Under the pieces are notes generated by a model. The model searched no databases and had not been told where the DNA came from. It saw nothing but the letters and a program-made list of their open reading frames with translations. A DNA stretch of 64,000 nucleotides. Source: Trochalopteron elliotii. Taxonomy: Eukaryota > Chordata > Aves > Passeriformes > Leiothrichidae. A program made the position numbers and the translations under genes. Below, in pieces: positions 24,201-36,755 of this stretch. The stretch spans positions 2,547,728 through 2,611,727 of the forward strand of contig JANPWX010000009.1 in NCBI GenBank assembly GCA_024734555.1, read 5' to 3'. Position 1 is the first letter of the stretch, and every line of letters starts with the position of its first letter.

Positions 24201-27200
24201 ACACGCACCTCATGCCCATTTGGTGGAACAAGTCATCTGCTGTAATGCTACAAACCTCAGTTCTCCACAGGCATATGAAACTCACTTGCACTGCCATGTG
24301 ATATTTTAAAATATGCTAAAGATTGTGTTTTATGTTATCCTTCCTTTTGTATTTACTAACAGTGTTGTCCATGATTAACAGATCCAGAAAGACAAACTAG
24401 ATGGGAAAAGACATACTTACAGGTGGGAGGCATATTTTTTTGTGGGGAAAAATCACTAAATTTCACTAAAAATCACTAAATCACTAAATAAGCACCTTCA
24501 TGACAATGAGTTGGGCCACTGTAATGTTAGAAACAAGGATGGTTATAAACACCAACAATGCATTAATGCCTTCTTGACATAACCTTTGAGTATGATTCAA
24601 GGGAAACTTGTCCCTGGGGTTTCTGATAGGAAGGGAACAATGAATTATGGTCAAACAAAATTGCACTTAGATACTATTTTTAAGCAAGTTAAGGTTGCTA
24701 CAGTATTTTTAGACTGTTTACTGGAGGTGACTTAATGGAGATTTTCACTCTTGTATAGAGCTATCTCCCCTTTTCATTGTAACATCACTTTTTTCCTCCA
24801 CCTCTGCTCCCGTACAGAACTGTACTGTCAGTTCTCTGTTCATCCTTTTATGTCGTCTTCTCTATCTCTTTCTATATATACATCCCAATTTTTCTCCTGT
24901 TCAGTAACCTACCTCTTTGTTTCCACCCTTTGTTCCATTTAACTTTCTGATGGCTGACATCATAGAATTTGACAAGACTGACATAAGCCACAGTGGGATT
25001 CATCTTAATATTATAAAAAAAATTCCAAGTGAAAAAAACATTCCCAGAATATTTTAATCACAATATTTTAATTAATGTGTTACTCTGAAGGCATAACATT
25101 TAAGGCTGTAAGGGTTCATATATTTAGTCTTAAATTACATTAACAATTAGTACCATAAACAGATAAGAAAATGGCACAGTATCACCAAAATGAGTAATTG
25201 GTTTCCATTACAAATAATCCTTCCCTTCAGCAAAAATATACAGAGCAGTATAACCTCCATTTCTCAGATGGGGTTGCTTCACTGCTGTGCTGTTACCTTT
25301 TATCCTCCAGCCACTGTTGTGGTTTTACAGCATTTGAAATCCTGCAGCCAACACGCCTTCACCTGTATGCCAAGGTGGGAAATGTCTGATCATCATTTGG
25401 GCAACCGGCTTACTGTCTTTTGATCTCAAAATTTTCTGATAGTTTAAATCAGAAGCTTTGGGAATATTCAGAATTCAGCAGTACTTCTGGAGGGACAGAT
25501 GGATGAGTGGACCTATATAGTGAATGTCTTTTTTGCCACTGCAAAGCATGTGGGACTAATTCATTTTGTTATGGTTCTTGTGCTTGTATTTATGAATCCT
25601 TCAAAGGTGAGCTCTCATGTATGTTTTCTTACCATGGAACAGCCAGGGAATATGAAATCTCTGAAGTCATTTTTGGTAATGTCAATATGGACTTTTGAAG
25701 CTACCAAGGCAATGTAGTTTGGAGGACAAAAACCATTGAACAAAAGAATTCTAGTCTAAGAAAAACACTTCAGTTAGATATAGAAAATCTGTTTATTTTG
25801 GCTTTTCTGCACTATTTGAATTTGTGGCAATCAGTATTCATTGTAACCCAGAAAAACATTAATAGCAAAAACTAAGTAATGTAGCTCGTCTGTCAATAGA
25901 TTAACAGATTGCTTTATCCCTACTTGTCCTCCTGATTGTCTGAGGATCAGATTTGTTATAAAGCAAAATTAGAAACTTAAAAAATCACTTGTTATGAGAT
26001 GGTTTACTGGGTGTAGAACTATGAAACAGCTGTTCAAAAAGTTGATCCAGTGCTTACTTGAGACAACAGTTTCAGAAAGAGCATTCACCTGAAAAGTAAT
26101 AGAACAATCCCCATCCCACAGTTCAACAAAACACATACTGCCTGAAATTCAAATGCATCATTAATCTCAATCAAATCCCATTGAATTTATTGGTAGTCAA
26201 GTTCACAGACACCCATTTTAAGAAACAAAACTTAATGCTGGCCAAAGTTCTGTAACAGTTGTTACCACAAAGTCATTACATTTTCTATTCACCTTATGTA
26301 AATATGATAGATATGCCTAAATGAGATAGATACTTCATGGTAGATATTAATATTTCTGTAAGGAATATAATGATTAAATCAAAACAACACAATTGTCAAA
26401 ATACCTTAAACACATTTGTCTATGACAGAGAATAAGAAGAATGTAGAATTTATTTTGTATTAACAGAAGTGGTTTCATAATCTTTTTTATTAACGGTTTC
26501 CAGATTTTATAGTACTTTTTATTAGCCAAACATCTGATTTTTTACAAATCAATGTGTTCTGATAACCACAAGAATCACACTGGCAATACTGAAGAAGTAA
26601 AAGCAAAAAAAGATGTTTTTAAACTTGGGTATTATCTCTAGTTTCTGAGCAACTTTCACACAGGCACAACAGACATAACAGTTGAAAAGAAAAATTACAG
26701 ACAAGAAGTGAAGCAGGATTTATAAATATTTCCAGCTCCTACGCATTATCCCCCTCAACTATAAATATAACTATCAAACTAAACTAATTTTATGACAATG
26801 TCTCCTTTTATCATTATTCTTCTCACAATCTCCTCACCTACTACTCAGTTCTCAAAATCCTATCTTTAATCTGCTGGATTTAAGTGTTAAAGGAGATTTC
26901 AAACAATGAATAGCTGCTGTAATCCTTCAACAGAGTGGAGGGGGTTAAGTAGCACCACTTTAGTCATGCCTGAATTCTGTGATTTTTGAGCTTAAGTAAA
27001 ACCTTTTAACATTATTTGACTATACCAGGTTGATTTTTTTTCAGTTAAATTGCTAACCAACTTGCTGAATCTCAAATTGCTCCCATTTTTACAGGAACCA
27101 TGCCAGGGTATTACAGACAAAATGGCTAAATTGGTTCTGGAGGGAACCATAAGCTGTTTAAAATAAGATTACATTTATTTTTTTAAACATCTTGTTTGTA

Positions 27201-28667
27201 TGTATGTATGCATGATTTAGAGTGTTGGTATTCTGTAATTTAACTGTATGATTTTATGCCTGCTGAACTTTAGGATGCTCATGAAAATTAGGTTCTTGTT
27301 TCTCTTGTTCCTCTGATGAATGAAATTTCAATCAGTATTGTCTTAGCTCCTTTTCGCCTGCCTTGTGTTTTTATGTTAACTATTTCTAATCACGGCCTAC
27401 TATCTCATTTTTTCCTGTTTAATTCTCCCATTTGGATGCATTTTTACACCCTTTCTTGCAACACACTCTCTTTCTTAATCTCTGCATTCTATTGCCAATT
27501 TCTCTCCCCCTACCTGATATCTCTCAGAACACCCTTAACCTTTATCCTTTTATATCAGCATCTCTACAAACTGCAGCAAAGCACATTTGAAAATTGCAAA
27601 GGAAAGCATAATTCCTAAGGAACAGCGGGCAGGTATTTGTGAGACTGGAAAACAAGCTCTTCATTGCAGACCTGGTTCACCTCTGAAAAGTACCTGCTGG
27701 TGAAAATTTCTTTTTTACATCACTGCATGTTTGAGGGAAAGCCGAATCAGCCCCTTGTTGGCTCAGCTTTAACGGCAGGCAAGATCAGGTAACGCCTCTT
27801 GTAGCACAAACACAGTAGCACCTGCCAGAATTACACTGCACCACATCTGTGTTTAACTTGGAAACTGCATTTATCTACAGAAATTTTAGGCCATGTAAGA
27901 CAAGAAACTGGAAACAGTGAAACCAGAGATGATAGCTAGTAATCTTGTCCTTCCTTCCTAGCATTACAAGGTTGAAAATATTGTGGTTATAGACAGAAAA
28001 GCATGATTTTAACAGCAAGGTAGCAAAAAAACCCTCTTTCTAAACATCTGCTTAGCTTAGCTTTCTAATTCTGACAAGGAAATGGAGGGTATGCTCTATT
28101 TGATCGCTAAAATGAAAAGGAGGAAAAAGTACCTTTCCCAAGCAATTGGAAAATTCCTTTAGTTGTGGCAATAGAATACCCAGTTATTTGACATACAAGC
28201 AGACTTTTCCCTTGATATAATTATGTATTTAAGATACATAATTAACCAGTTTGTAAACTGATGTCTCAGCTGAAGATCACACTCACTGAATTCACATCCT
28301 TGTTTTGATATGCAGTTTAAATGGGAACACTGCTATGTCTTCTACAAATTCAAAATACACACAACTCCTTCTCAAGTACTTTATTTGAGAATCAAGGTCT
28401 GTAAAGTCAATGTCATGAGTAATTAAAGACTGTGTGAAAAACCCCTGCACTCATCTACACGAGCTTATGTACATCAGCATACCTGTCGCACAGAATTAAT
28501 TCTGCCAGACTAGAACAGAAAAACCAGTAGTTATTGACAAGTAGAAAACCAGACAAACCTATAATCATTGACAATTGAGAAAACAAACAAATGAGCAAAC
28601 AAATAAACACAACCAGCAGTAAACTGTGTATAGCTAAACTGTTCACTAATTCTATCCATACTGTCAC
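18223..28667. other. AT-rich unique sequence, no gene recognised
   Basis: About 10.4 kb with only short, unsupported open frames (the longest is 144 codons at 19655-20089 plus, with no domain). A small open frame at 18894-19127 has a hydrophobic segment but no start-context, homology or conservation evidence. Short imperfect repeats such as TCACTAAA units at 24451-24488 occur. There are no interspersed repeat boundaries that I can recognise. Confidence 0.55.
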
Positions 28668-29417
28668 TGTGGTGGGTTGACCCTGGCTGGATGCTAGGCA
28701 CCCACCAAAAGCCTTTCTATACCTCCCCTCCACTGGAGAGGGGAGAGAAAGTATAGCAAAAGGCTCATGAGTTGAGATAAGGACAGGGAGAGATCACCCA
28801 GTGATTACCATCACAGGCAAAACAGACTGAAATCGGGGATATTAATTGAGTTCATTACCAACAAAATAAGAGCAAAGTAATGAAAACTAAAGTTAATCTT
28901 ACAAACACCTTCTTCCCACCCCTGTCTTCTTTTCCCAGCTCTACCTTCTCCCCCTCAGTAGTGCAGGGAGACAGGGAATTGAGGTTCTGGTCAGTTCATC
29001 ACAGGCAGTTTCTGCCACTGCTCAGGGAGAGGAGTCCTCCTGCTCCAGTGTGGGGTCCATCCCACAGGAGACATGAACTTCTCCAATGTGAATCCATCCC
29101 AGGAGCAACAGTTCTCCACAAACTGCTGCAATCTGGGCCACTCCTCCATCAGATGAAGTCCTGCAGTCACAGCCTGCTCCAGCCTGGGTTCCCCAGAGGG
29201 TCACCAGTCCTACCAGGAATCCTGCTCTGTAATGGACCTCTCTCTCCACTGGTCTACAGGTCCCTGTCAGAACCCTGCCCCAGCACAAGGCTCACTCTGG
29301 GTCACAGCCTCTTCTCAGGTACCCACCTGCTCCAGCCTGAATCTCCTTGGACTGTAGGGGGATGTCGGCACTCTCTCTTGACTCTCTGGACTGCAGGGGG
29401 ACCGCAGGTCCCCCATG
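28668..29417 (-). mobile_element. Truncated LTR of a neoavian endogenous retrovirus
   Basis: The left boundary on the plus strand reads TGTGGTGGGTTGACCCTGG, continuing into GATAAGGACAGGGAGAGATCAC and then repeated blocks of the type TGCTCCAGYGTGGGGTCC. I know this as the reverse complement of a bird LTR whose 5' end begins TGTATTGGGTTTGCG. That 5' portion is missing here, so the element lies on the minus strand, has its 3' terminus at 28668 and is 5'-truncated near 29417. Many substitutions from the form I remember point to an old insertion. The open frames at 28880-29422 (plus) and 29022-29288 (minus) are non-coding LTR sequence. Confidence 0.75.
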
Positions 29418-30817
29418 TGTGAGAGACTGAAATGTTAATGGTTAATCACTCAAACAATTGGCCATTTGCAAAAGCAGCAGGTGCTTTGCTCACAAGGTGA
29501 CCACCGAGGTGCAGAGGAGATGCACAGCCACCACTGGAGGCTACAAGCTGGGGTTTGAGGCAGATAAGGGAAGAGGTCGATAACAAGCAGATCCTATGGA
29601 CAAAACATATATGGAGATAGCGGTGATCTTATCTTAAGGAAAAGATTTTTTCACCTTACTCAGTTTTTTTTTTTTAATTATGCTATTATTTAGAATTAAT
29701 TTAAATTGTTTTGAACTAAAGCAGTAAATAAAAAGCCCAGATCCTTATTTACCAAAATATCGGCAGTTCAGCTCTCTAAATCCCTTTTTTTTTCCGAAAG
29801 ATGTTTCAATACAAAATTATGGTTTTCACAATCTATTCTGTCTAAACACTTCCTTTAATGGTTTTTTTACATGCCCAGTCATCCTGTTTTTCAGTTCTGT
29901 ATTGATATATATTGTATCATATGCATATTTAAAAGTACCCAGGCATCTCTTAAATGAATCAGGAAACCCCACCTAATCCTCATCCATACAGATAAACATC
30001 ACCAAATGCCAGCAATGAGATCAGTCAATAGAACAGTATCTGAAGAGCTAGCATAGATTAAAACAAAGTTGCATACAAAATATACCAACAAAAGATTTCT
30101 CCACCTATGTTTGTCATTGGTTATAATTAAGACTAGTAAAATTACAAAAGCAAAAAGGCTTGGTTTTAATCTTCTATAGCACTACCTGGCAGAATATGAA
30201 GATGCTCAGTCATCACTAAATTAACTTTCTTGCTGCTGTTGTCATAGGAGTGTTTCAGCTTATTTCAGATCATCTTCCCATCCAGCTTTCACATAACCTG
30301 CAAATAAAGACAGCATTGTCCAGGACGACTAAAAATCATGACCTTTATACCTCATCTGTCTGCAAAATAGACACCTTGAAGCATTAACAAAACTAAGTCC
30401 TAAATTTGAGTAGTCACTTGAGAGGTATCATTCACTGCAGTGCCAGTAGACTCTTTGATCTCTGGTGGCTGAGAAGTCAATAACTCTTTCTAGTGGTGGT
30501 TCTCCACCACCCCTCGAGGCATGCACAGAAGGGGCAGCAGATGTAAACCCAGAAAGTAACTGAGAAAATAAATCAGGAGAATGGGTCTCTCAGCTTACCC
30601 AGCATGGCCAGCAACTCATGTTTGCAGCATCTTTATCAAATTGCCAGTCATTTATTTGGGCTGGAAACAAAAACTGATTTGACTACTTTTCACTCACTGG
30701 CCATTCTTTAATGCTGATTTTTTTTATTCCAGGTTATATATGTGTTTTCTTAGAATCTTTCTTTTTGATGTTGTGTGAATAATCCAGTATTATACACATT
30801 TACTGATGACTTCCATT
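29418..30817. other. Unique AT-rich sequence between LTR and CR1 tail
   Basis: No recognisable gene or repeat boundary. It contains a short T run near 29665 and AT-rich single-copy DNA. Confidence 0.5.
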
Positions 30818-30886
30818 CATGTAGCTCAGTAAATGGTAGGCTCAATGATCTTAGAGATCTTTTCCAACCTAAATGATTCTATGATT
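30818..30886 (+). mobile_element. CR1 LINE 3' tail fragment
   Basis: This about 70-bp fragment contains GATCTTAGAGATCTTTTCC, then CAACCTAAATGATTCTATGATT, which is the characteristic 3' end of avian CR1 with its terminal octamer-type repeat. It is 5'-truncated, as most CR1 copies are, and has no coding capacity. Confidence 0.85.
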
Positions 30887-32824
30887 TCCAGTTTTCTTTG
30901 TGCAAATATCTTATTTTTCATTGTCAAGTATTAAGGTATGAGGAATGGATTTGTTCAAAGAGACCAGAAGATCTTTATCCTTTGACAGTGTAACAAATCC
31001 CTTATTCTCAAATTACTCAGCAGGCCTATCTTTTTCTCATACGTCCACCTGGTGCCCCGTAACATGCTGGATAGATGTGAGGAGCATCTTCATTTTTAAC
31101 AAAATTCCTTTGTTCTGTTTTAGTGTGCTCAATAACAAATAGCTTGATGTGTTCCTAAACTTTGCGGTGAACTTCAAAGTGAAAAAAGATCAGGCATACC
31201 TTATCTAGCACTGAATACTGTAGGTCTGATCAGCATTTGTAGAAGAACTTTGTTGACAACTGATCCCATGACCTTTCAGGGGTCTAAGAAACACTGTGAA
31301 ATATCACTGGTGTGATAACTCCATACATAACATATCAATAGAAAGTGAGAAAATCATCAATGCTTGTGTGAACCAAACTGAGTTTTTCACAGCTCAAACA
31401 ATCCATAAAGCTTTCTCTTTGATGTTTTAAGAACTTTTCACCTCTTTAGTAAAATAAAGGCTCAAAATGGAAGAAATTTAATTCCCTCTCTTTCTATCTT
31501 CATATTTTTACACCTATGTGCTCTGCCAGAGCATTTTTGCACTGAGCAATACAGTGCTGAACTCTCTCACACTTTCTGCCCACCTCATACCTCTGCCTAC
31601 GCTTCCATCTTGTTTTCTGTTCACAGGCAACATAGTAGATCAAAAAAGCAATCCTTTTATCTGGAATTGTCTGAAAAAATGCCATCATCCCATTGGACAT
31701 CACTGTGGTACTTTTTTTTCAGTGAATGTGTACGTGCATGCTAAATATGTGTGTATAAGTCTCGTTCACACATGTGCAAGTGCCTCATGCATACTCCCAC
31801 CTCTCTGAAATCAGCAGCACTTCCCTCCCATAGTTTGGTGAGTTAAAAAATATGTTAGTATTGATGTCCTTCTGATCTGTGAAGTGAACCATCATTTCTG
31901 CTTGGCTCAATTGTTTTTCTCTTTCCCACAGCCCATCTAACTAAAGCAAGAACAGCTAGAGAGAAAGCAGATGAAAATGGGGTGGAAAAACCCTGCTACT
32001 TGAAGGCCAGCAAATCCTTAACACACAGGAGTCTGCTCAAAAACCCACAAGGCTCTCTATCAGTTTCTTTATAGCTTTTGTAACAGGATCTCTGATAATT
32101 TACTTCTCTGCCAAAACAGAGTAAGATGTGCAGTTCTTCTCAGTCTGTTTTTGAGTGATTTAAGTCAGTCTGTGAGGATCCCCATCCTCATACACAAAGT
32201 GATCTGCTTTCTCAGCACTCTGAACTGGGGAAAGAGAGAGCACAGGTGGTATCTTTTCTTCTGCCACACACTGGGAAACAAACAGAGGGGAAAATCAGAA
32301 GAAGCAAAGGGTACCACAGCCCTACCCTCCAATGGTAATTGGAAATGAGTCAATACAGAGAGACTTAGTCCTGTACATAACCCTTCCTTCTTCACAGGGC
32401 ATCTCTATTGATCTTTTAAAAATGAAGTGATCTTTAGCTATCAGATCCTGTTTCGAGCTTTGACATCTCTAATCTCTTTCTCCCAATATGTTTGCGTATG
32501 TTGTTGAAATTTAACTAAATCTTTGGGCTACTTGAGACAGGACTGCCTTTCCTGTGGCCTGTTGGCCACTGGCTTGCAGAAAATGATAAATGGCTGAGTA
32601 ATGATGCTCACAAACTGACCAGGATCATTGGGTCTTTGGGCAGTACTAAGGAACCAAAGTCCAGGTCAGTTTCAGCAAAATTAATTGGTCATTACTGACT
32701 CCATAATGAACAGCAGAGGTTTATGGCAAGAGATAAGAACATTTTCCTAAAAATAAAAGTGAAACTATATAAGGAGTGCTTGCACAACAGTAAGCTATAC
32801 AATCAGGCCAAGCTTAACTTAAAT
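30887..32824. other. Unique sequence, no confirmed gene
   Basis: AT-rich sequence with short chance frames on both strands. One strong splice-acceptor-like site followed by an open frame is listed separately at 31934. There is no repeat boundary. Confidence 0.5.
31934..32074 (+). other. Candidate terminal exon fragment (acceptor plus 46 open codons), unproven
   Basis: A strong polypyrimidine tract and acceptor (TTTTTCTCTTTCCCACAG, ending at 31931) is followed by 46 open codons (His-Leu-Thr-Lys-Ala-Arg...) ending in TAG at 32072-32074. The peptide is Lys/Ser-rich and unfamiliar. No start codon, upstream exon or nearby AATAAA ties it to a gene. Chance occurrence is quite possible. Confidence 0.1.
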
Positions 32825-33086
32825 TCATAGAATATCCTCATTTGGAAGGGACCTTGGAGGATCATCAAGGCCACCTCCTGACTCTACACAGAACAACCCC
32901 AAGAACCACATTATGTGCCAGAGAGAACTTACCAAAAGATTTCTTGGGCTCTTGCAGGCTTGGTGTCATGACCATTTCTCTGGGGAGCCTGTTTCAGTGC
33001 CCAACCACCCTCTGGGTGAAGAACTTCTTCCTAATACCCAGCTAAACTTCCTCTGACACAACTTCAGGCCATTACCTCAGGTCCTG

Positions 33087-33515
33087 TCACCACAGAGAGA
33101 GATCAGTTCCTGCTTCTTCGTTTCTCCTCACAAGGAAGTCGTAGACTGCAATGAGGTCTCCCCTTGGTCTCCTCTTCTCCAGGCTGAACAAGTCAAGTGA
33201 CCTCTGCAGGCCATATGGCTTGCCTTCCTCACGCGTCAGCATTTTGCTGACCCTCCTCTGGACACCCTCTAATAGCTTTATATTCTTCTTATCTTGTGTT
33301 GCCCAGAACTGCCCCCACCCCTCGAGGTGAGGCTCGTTTGTCCCGCTCTTTTTGTCCCCCAAAAGAGCGGGACAATCCCCTCCTTTGCCCGGTTTTGATG
33401 CTGTGCCTAATGCACCCCAGGTCACAGCTGTCCCTTCTGGCTGCCAGGGCACTGCTGGCTCATGTTCAACTTGCCACAGACAAGGACCCCCAGGCCCCTT
33501 CCCGTGATGCTGCAC
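33087..33515 (-). pseudogene. Decayed CR1 ORF2 C-terminal fragment
   Basis: This is a 142-codon open frame on the minus strand. Residues from about 68 to 132 (FWATQ...NIKLLEGVQRR...SLDLFSLEKRRPRGDLIAVYDFL) match the conserved C-terminal text of CR1 ORF2. Residues before about 66 are shifted relative to the ORF2 frame and include the translated inverted duplication, so the methionine start is not real. It has no reverse transcriptase or endonuclease domain and is not functional. Confidence 0.8.
33338..33375. repeat. Perfect 15-bp inverted repeat with 8-nt loop inside CR1
   Basis: TTGTCCCGCTCTTTT (33338-33352) is the exact reverse complement of AAAAGAGCGGGACAA (33361-33375), with a loop of TGTCCCCC. 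The right arm fits the CR1 sequence I expect here. The left arm does not, so it looks like an inverted local copy of the right arm. Confidence 0.9.
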
Positions 33516-33670
33516 TCTAGCTCGTCATTCCCTAGTCTGTCTGTACACCCAGGGTTTGCCCTGTCCCAGGTGCAGAATCTGGCCCATGTCCTTGTTAAGC
33601 ATCATATGGTTGGTGATTTCCCAGGCTTCTATTATGACAAGACGTCTATGCAAGGCCTCTCTGCCTGGGA

Positions 33671-35464
33671 ACTTGTCCTGGGATTTTTTTTCTTTGCATT
33701 TTCCTCCATTTATTTGAACAGTAATCCTCTATTTAGCATCAAACATAGAATTGTGAGCATATGAACTTATCTTGATCTATTTCAGTATCTGACAGACAAG
33801 CTCTATTATAACAAAAGCTGTTCAGTGCTTTGCAGTCTCAAAAAAACCCACAAAGGCCCCTTCCACATCTGAGCTGCAAAGGACAACCCATCTGCCTGGT
33901 TGTATGAACACTAATTGCTATCTGACACTTTTTCCTTATTGCCTTGTGGGGTGACTCTGAGCTCTTCCTCAGCTCCTGACAGAACTCATTTATAAAAATT
34001 CACTGCTGGTATGAATGTTTTAATTGTCTTGTTATTCAAGGGGACTTGTTTCTGTATAAGTGATTTTTTGGATGTTTCTTCCCTGCCCATTTCTAGTCTT
34101 CCAGGCCTTATAAGAATCTAGAGAACTGGGGCTTGTCCTGTTCAGTATTTAGTCTTCCTGTTCCTCAGCCAGGAGTTGTGAGTCTCAAAGCCACTGAGTA
34201 AAAATATAACAGAGAAATAATTTCCTGAAGTCTAAGCCAGAGGAGAGGTCAAGAGCTACAGCCAGTGGCAGATTCAAGGGTTGTGCCCTGGGGAGCTGTC
34301 TGAGAGGTCCTGGTTCTCACCTACAGCATCATAGACTGCAGAGCCCAGTCTCCAAATGTATCATCTTCTGGCCTGCTGTGGCACTGCAGTCGCCTTTCAA
34401 TACCAGCAGGACTCAGAGCATTTAAAATGAACCCTTGTGTCCTGTGGCACATAGCAGTTATGATGTACCTCTTTATTGCATCCTGAGTGGAGTTTCCCTA
34501 TAAAGAAATATTGATTGAAGGAAAAAACCTCATAAGGATCAATGGTTTATGTTCCAGCTGTGTTTTATGTTACAATAACAGCTCTTTGGAGAGTTGGTGC
34601 TGAGTGAGTGCAAAGTAATACTAGTAATTCCTCTCCTGTTGGATCATCCTGTACCAAAATCTTCACCATTCTCACCATTGACTCATGGAGAAAATAGCCA
34701 CCATGCTCTCAGGGGATAGTGGAAAAAAACCAAAACAAAACAGGGGGAAGGCAGGCGGTAGAATACGAATAGGAAATCTGCTCCAAAGGACAAATGCACC
34801 AGGAGATGTGCCAGTGTGTGCTGGGGGAGGAAGTGCCAGTCTCTGCCCAGTCATTCAGTAGCTAGTTGTTAAAACACTACTGGCCTAACTCGTCATTGCA
34901 CGGCAGAAGCTGCAGAATGGTACATGCCTGGATAGTGGTGGGAAACCAAAACTCCATTGCTCTGAGCTTGACATGCTTGCAAACACACAGCATCCCTGCT
35001 ATACCTTTGTCAGTGCTTTTACAATTTTAAGTACATCAGTATAGAACTAGTAATGAGTTGTTTGCAAAGGGATTTCATTTGTATGCCTCCATTATTAAAT
35101 ATTGGAGAATATATAGAATGCACATGATCTTTTCTGCCTAGGGAACAATAGGACTTCTTTCCATTCAGGAAGAAAAAGTTTTCTTTCAAAATCTTAGTCT
35201 TCTTTCTCAAGCACCTCTTTGTCCCTACTTATTCCCCCCTAGACACTTGTCCTTCCTTGAGGTGAGCTACTCCATGCTACTTCCTCTTCAGACCACTTTC
35301 CCCTACCCCAAAGAGCTTATTATCCTCACACACCTCACATTGCTGTCTGTAACCTCCTGCAAACATCCCTGGTGTGGGCCCTCTCCATCTTCTCACCTGC
35401 CATGCAACACAGTCACACTCCACCACTGCATTCACCAGCTTGCTGAATTTCTGATGTAGGGCAA
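33671..35464. other. Unique sequence between two CR1 copies, no gene seen
   Basis: Short open frames only, without recognised similarity. A distant 5' extension of the minus-strand CR1 just beyond 33670 cannot be excluded. Nothing else is identifiable. Confidence 0.5.
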
Positions 35465-35889
35465 AAGAAGAGTTTGGAGTGCAAGACTTACAAGGAGCAG
35501 CTGAGAGAGCTGGGTGTGTTCAGCTTGGAGAAAAGGAGGCTCAGGGGAGACCTTATCACTTTCTACAACTCCCTGAAAAGACTGTAGCCAAGTAGGGGTC
35601 AGATCTGTACCTCCAAATAACAGGTGATAGGACAAAAGGAAATGGGCTTAAGTTATGCCAGGGGAGCTTTAAATTTGATATTAGGAAAATTTCTTATGTT
35701 CTTTGTCAAGCTTTGGAACAGGCTACCCAAGTAGGTGGTGGAGTCACCATCCTTGGAGGTATTTAAAAGATGTGTAGATGTGGCCCTTACAGACATGGTT
35801 TAGTGGTGGATTTGGGTGCTGGGTTAATGGTTGGACTCAGTGATCTTAGAGGTCTTTTCCAACTTAAATGATCCTATGATCCTACAATC
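35465..35889 (+). mobile_element. CR1 LINE 3' fragment
   Basis: It begins in the ORF2 end region (GAGAGAGCTGGGTGTGTTC, AGCTTGGAGAAAAGGAGGCT, then GGGAGACCTTATCAC) and runs through AACAGGCTACCCAAG...GGTGGTGGAGTCACC to the 3' tail TGATCTTAGAGGTCTTTTCC and octamer-like ATGATCCTATGATCCTACAATC. ORF2 is interrupted by indels and stops. It is a typical 5'-truncated copy of about 425 bp. Confidence 0.9.
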
Positions 35890-36645
35890 ACCCCAAGCGA
35901 CTTCATTATCATGTTATGCACATGCAGCTTTGCCATGTCATTTGGGCCAAGGGACACCACACAGTGGGCACAGAAGGATTTAAAAAACCCTCAGTACGCC
36001 TGGTGAAGCAAATCCAAACCTGCTAAAGGATTTTGAAGTCTTAAAGGGGTGGCCCTTCAGATCAGGGGTGATGGAAGGACTTTGTTCTGCTGTATCCATT
36101 CTGCAGGGACGATTATGACTCTGACACTGAATGCATTCACAAAACCCACAATTTAAATACATTTTTAAAATGTGTCAAGGATTTATAGACTGCTGCTTGA
36201 GTGAACTTCTAAACTGGGAAAAGGCAGTACAATTTTTAATGTAAAGCCATTGCTACCTAGCAAGAAAACACTTTTGTATTCATATAAAGTATTTATTGGG
36301 TGTGAGGTTTTATAAATTGTTTAGTCCTGCAGCCTTAAAAAAAAAAAAAGACCGAAAAACCCAGGCTATTTTGAATGCATTACCAAGCATCCTGTGAAAT
36401 ATTTCACATAAAAGGAAACAGGAGATGTATAAATGTAAACAGGCTAATTGTATGCAGATATAAATTATGCATGTTGGTCTTATGAAAAAGCATCCCTGAT
36501 TTGCAGGGGTCTTACTCAGCAGCTTTGTGTCTTGTCTAAGGGGATATTTAGTATGGCTGTGATGTGCAGAATTTAAAATAAAACTGAATTCGGCAGAAGA
36601 AAAATACAGTCCAACTGTGATAAGACTACACTGTTGGGAGTAGGA
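35890..36645. other. Unique AT-rich sequence, possible conserved non-coding stretch
   Basis: No gene or repeat boundary. Homeodomain/POU-type words (TATGCAGATATAAATTATGCAT) occur around 36451-36475, which gives the texture of a conserved non-coding element. Conservation cannot be judged from one sequence. Confidence 0.3.
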
Positions 36646-36649
36646 AGTG

Positions 36650-36755
36650 TTTATTTTATTTTGCTTTATATTTTATTTTATTTTATTTCAGGTAATTTAA
36701 TTTCACTTCACTTTATTTTATTTTATCATATTTATTTTGCTTATTTTGTTTTGTT
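36650..36755. repeat. (TTTTA)n-type low-complexity T-rich repeat
   Basis: Imperfect TTTTA pentanucleotide units interrupted by TTTCAC and TTTGCT words over about 105 bp. It has the form of an expanded simple repeat. Confidence 0.85.

Larger units (their letters stand above)
32825..33670 (-). mobile_element. CR1 LINE 3' portion, ORF2 C-terminus plus 3' UTR
   Basis: The left edge reads TCATAGAATATCCTCATTTGG, the reverse complement of a CR1 3' tail, so the element is on the minus strand. Moving right there is 3' UTR and then the degenerate end of ORF2. The minus-strand frame at 33087-33515 keeps recognisable CR1 text such as LLEGVQRR (around 33270) and LFSLEKRRPRGDLIAVYDFL (around 33125-33185), the region after the reverse transcriptase domain. 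Upstream ORF2 sequence runs on in other frames, so the copy is frameshifted and dead. It is 5'-truncated near 33670. An inverted duplication at 33338-33375 interrupts the expected sequence. Confidence 0.88.

Noticed and set aside
28880..29422. The 180-codon open frame, the longest in the window
   Set aside because: It lies within a degenerate LTR made of repeated TGCTCCAG-type blocks, and the translation has no domain. It is an open frame of repeat sequence.
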